Source: Streptomyces hirsutus
GTDB lineage: Bacteria > Actinomycetota > Actinomycetes > Streptomycetales > Streptomycetaceae
DNA length: 39,565 nucleotides
Assembly (NCBI RefSeq): GCF_001418415.1
Contig: NZ_LIQT01000015.1
Location: 1 to 39,565 of the forward strand
Direction: 5' to 3'
A model generated the notes under the pieces. It did not search any database. It was not told the origin of the DNA and was given only the letters and a program-made list of their open reading frames with translations. The first letter of the stretch is position 1. Each line of letters opens with the position of its first letter. This document shows, piece by piece, positions 37,989-39,565 of this stretch. The position numbers and the translations under genes were made by a program.

Positions 37989-39380
37989 TCACCCGACGTC
38001 GAGGCGGAGGAGGTCGTCCTCGGTCTCGCGCCGGACGATGACCCGCGCCTCGCCGTCCGCGACGGCGACGACGGGCGGGCGGAGCACGTGGTTGTAGTTG
38101 CTCGCCATCGACCGGCAGTACGCGCCGGTGGCCGGTACGGCGATCAGGTCACCGGGCGCCAGGTCCCCCGGCAGGAACGCGTCACGCACCACGATGTCAC
38201 CACTCTCGCAGTGCTTGCCGACGACCCGGCAGAGCATCGGTTCGGCGTCGGAGCTGCGGGAGACGAGGGAGACGCTGCACTCGGCGTCGTACAGCGCGGT
38301 ACGGATGTTGTCCGACATCCCGCCGTCGACGGAGACGTACGTGCGCAGCCCGTCGAGCGGCTTGATGGTGCCGACCTCGTACACCGTGAAGGCGGTCGGG
38401 CCGACGATGGCCCGCCCGGGTTCGACGGAGATGCGGGGGGTGGCGAGGCGGGCGGCCTCGCACTCGTGGGTGACGATCTCGGTCAGCGCCTTGGCGATCT
38501 CGTGCGGCTCGCGGGGGTCGTCGTCGCTGGTGTAGGCGATGCCGAGGCCGCCGCCGAGGTCGATCTCGGGCAGTTCGACCCCGTGCTCGTCCCGGATCTC
38601 CTTGAGCAGTCCGACGACCCGGTGGGCGGCGACCTCGAACCCGGACATGTCGAAGATCTGCGACCCGATGTGCGAGTGGATCCCGATGAGCTCAAGACCG
38701 TCCAGCTGGAGCGCCCGCCGCACGGCCTCGGCGGCCTGCCCGCCGGCGAGCGGGATCCCGAACTTCTGGTCCTCGTGCGCGGTGGCGATGAACTCGTGTG
38801 TGTGCGCCTCGACGCCGACGGTGATGCGGATCTGCACCCGCTGACGCCTGCCGAGCGACTGCGCGATGTGCGCGACCCGGACGATCTCCTGGAAGGAGTC
38901 GAGCACGATCCGGCCGACCCCGGCCTCGACGGCCCGGCGGATCTCGGCCACGGACTTGTTGTTGCCGTGGAAGGCGATCCTGTCAGCGGGCATACCGGCG
39001 GACAGGGCGGTGGCCAGCTCCCCGCCGGAACAGACGTCGAGGTTCAGCCCTTCCTCGTGGAGCCACCGCACGACGGCCCGGGAGAGGAACGCCTTGCCGG
39101 CGTAGAACACGTCGGCGTCGTCCCCGAAGGCGGTGCGCCAGGCCTGCGCGCGGGCGCGGAAGTCGGTCTCGTCGAGGATGTAGGCGGGGGTGCCGAACTC
39201 CTCGGCGAGCCGCGTGACGGAGATCCCGCCGACGGTGAGCGCGCCGTCCTCGTCACGGCTGACGGTCTGCGCCCACACCTTCGGGTCGAGGGCGTTGAGA
39301 TCGGTGGGCGGCGCTGAGTAGTGGCCTTCGGGCAGGACGTCGGCGTAACGGGGCCCGGCGGGGTGTGCGGAACGGCTCAT
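37989..39380 (-). CDS. lysA: Diaminopimelate decarboxylase
   Basis: A protein of 463 residues, fold-type III PLP enzyme that makes L-lysine from meso-diaminopimelate. ATG 39378-39380. PLP-lysine 96 is in VFYAGKAFLS. Other family blocks are FHGNNKSVAEIRRAVEAGVG, HSHIGSQI, DLGGGLGIAY, EPGRAIVGP and the inter-subunit active-site Cys in GKHCESGDIVV. An N-terminal 40-residue stretch (SAHPAGPRYADVLPEGHYSA) precedes the family core and is typical of actinobacterial LysA. It follows the argS-like gene by 15 nt, an old and conserved pairing. Confidence 0.98.
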   Translation of the reverse strand: MSRSAHPAGPRYADVLPEGHYSAPPTDLNALDPKVWAQTVSRDEDGALTVGGISVTRLAEEFGTPAYILDETDFRARAQAWRTAFGDDADVFYAGKAFLSRAVVRWLHEEGLNLDVCSGGELATALSAGMPADRIAFHGNNKSVAEIRRAVEAGVGRIVLDSFQEIVRVAHIAQSLGRRQRVQIRITVGVEAHTHEFIATAHEDQKFGIPLAGGQAAEAVRRALQLDGLELIGIHSHIGSQIFDMSGFEVAAHRVVGLLKEIRDEHGVELPEIDLGGGLGIAYTSDDDPREPHEIAKALTEIVTHECEAARLATPRISVEPGRAIVGPTAFTVYEVGTIKPLDGLRTYVSVDGGMSDNIRTALYDAECSVSLVSRSSDAEPMLCRVVGKHCESGDIVVRDAFLPGDLAPGDLIAVPATGAYCRSMASNYNHVLRPPVVAVADGEARVIVRRETEDDLLRLDVG

Positions 39381-39395
39381 TCTTCGCGTGCTCTC

Positions 39396-39565
39396 TCAAA
39401 GATGGTCGGGTGCGTCGATGCCGAGCAGGGACAGGCCGTCGGCCAGCACCGTCCCGGCGGCTTCGGCGAGCGCGAGCCGGGCGCGGTGGACGGCCGAGGG
39501 TTTCTCCGCGCCGAGCGGCAGCACGGCGGGGAGCAGCGGCTGCGTGGCATCGGCGACGGTGACGA
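39396..39565 (-). CDS. Arginyl-tRNA-synthetase-type DALR domain protein, 3' end only
   Basis: The last 56 codons of a minus-strand gene running off the window. The end reads HRARLALAEAAGTVLADGLS LLGIDAPDHL, the C-terminal helices of the DALR anticodon-binding domain of class I arginyl-tRNA synthetases. In Streptomyces the gene before lysA can be a shorter ArgS-related anticodon-binding protein (NrtL) rather than the full enzyme; without the rest I cannot choose. The stop at 39396-39398 is 15 nt before lysA, so the two are very probably co-transcribed. Confidence 0.8.
   Translation of the reverse strand, partial: VTVADATQPLLPAVLPLGAEKPSAVHRARLALAEAAGTVLADGLSLLGIDAPDHL

Overview
The window is chromosomal DNA of a Streptomyces or very close actinomycete. 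The evidence is very high GC with G/C at third codon positions, GTG and TTG starts, strong hairpin terminators that mostly lack U-tracts, and a gene order I recognise from Streptomyces chromosomes: adenosyltransferase, chiS-chiR-chiC, DUF2550, atpCDGAHFEBI, a WecA-like transferase, glyA, a phosphatase-like protein, sua5, prmC, prfA, rpmE, an LCP protein, rho, thrB, thrC, hom, lysA and an argS-type gene. Species cannot be assigned by eye.

Region 1 (1-6600) is accessory. A broken IS256-type transposase lies at the left edge, and a broken IS3-type and a broken IS701-type transposase abut each other at 5251-6352. Between them are a secreted Ig-like protein (413-916) and three related IPT/TIG-repeat proteins: two on the minus strand (1220-2029, 2236-2979) and one divergent on the plus strand (3654-4970). 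The plus-strand protein ends in an ice-binding-like (DUF3494) domain. None of the three TIG proteins has a visible signal peptide. This is the least ordinary part of the window.

Region 2 (6600-12000) holds a PduO-type cobalamin adenosyltransferase, a membrane protein, and the chitinase module: sensor kinase (chiS), response regulator (chiR) and secreted chitinase (chiC: CBM2, FnIII, GH18). The chiC promoter carries two identical 13-bp direct repeats placed around a good -35/-10 pair.

Region 3 (12000-20750), minus strand, is the complete F1Fo ATP synthase operon atpI-B-E-F-H-A-G-D-C with DUF2550 downstream. Hairpins interrupt it between atpH and atpA and between atpD and atpC.

Region 4 (20750-31400), minus strand, carries a GlcNAc/MurNAc-1-P transferase family protein, a divergent serine hydroxymethyltransferase, the translation cluster rpmE-prfA-prmC-sua5, a phosphatase-like protein whose catalytic Cys is Ser, an LCP cell-wall ligase, and a secreted chymotrypsin-fold protease with FG-GAP repeats.

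Region 5 (31400-39565), minus strand, carries rho with its long actinobacterial insertion, thrB, thrC, hom, lysA and the 3' end of an arginyl-tRNA-synthetase-like gene. lysA, hom, thrC and thrB together make lysine, homoserine and threonine from the aspartate pathway. The thr genes are not one tight operon: strong hairpins separate lysA from hom and thrC from thrB.

No rRNA, tRNA or CRISPR was found.
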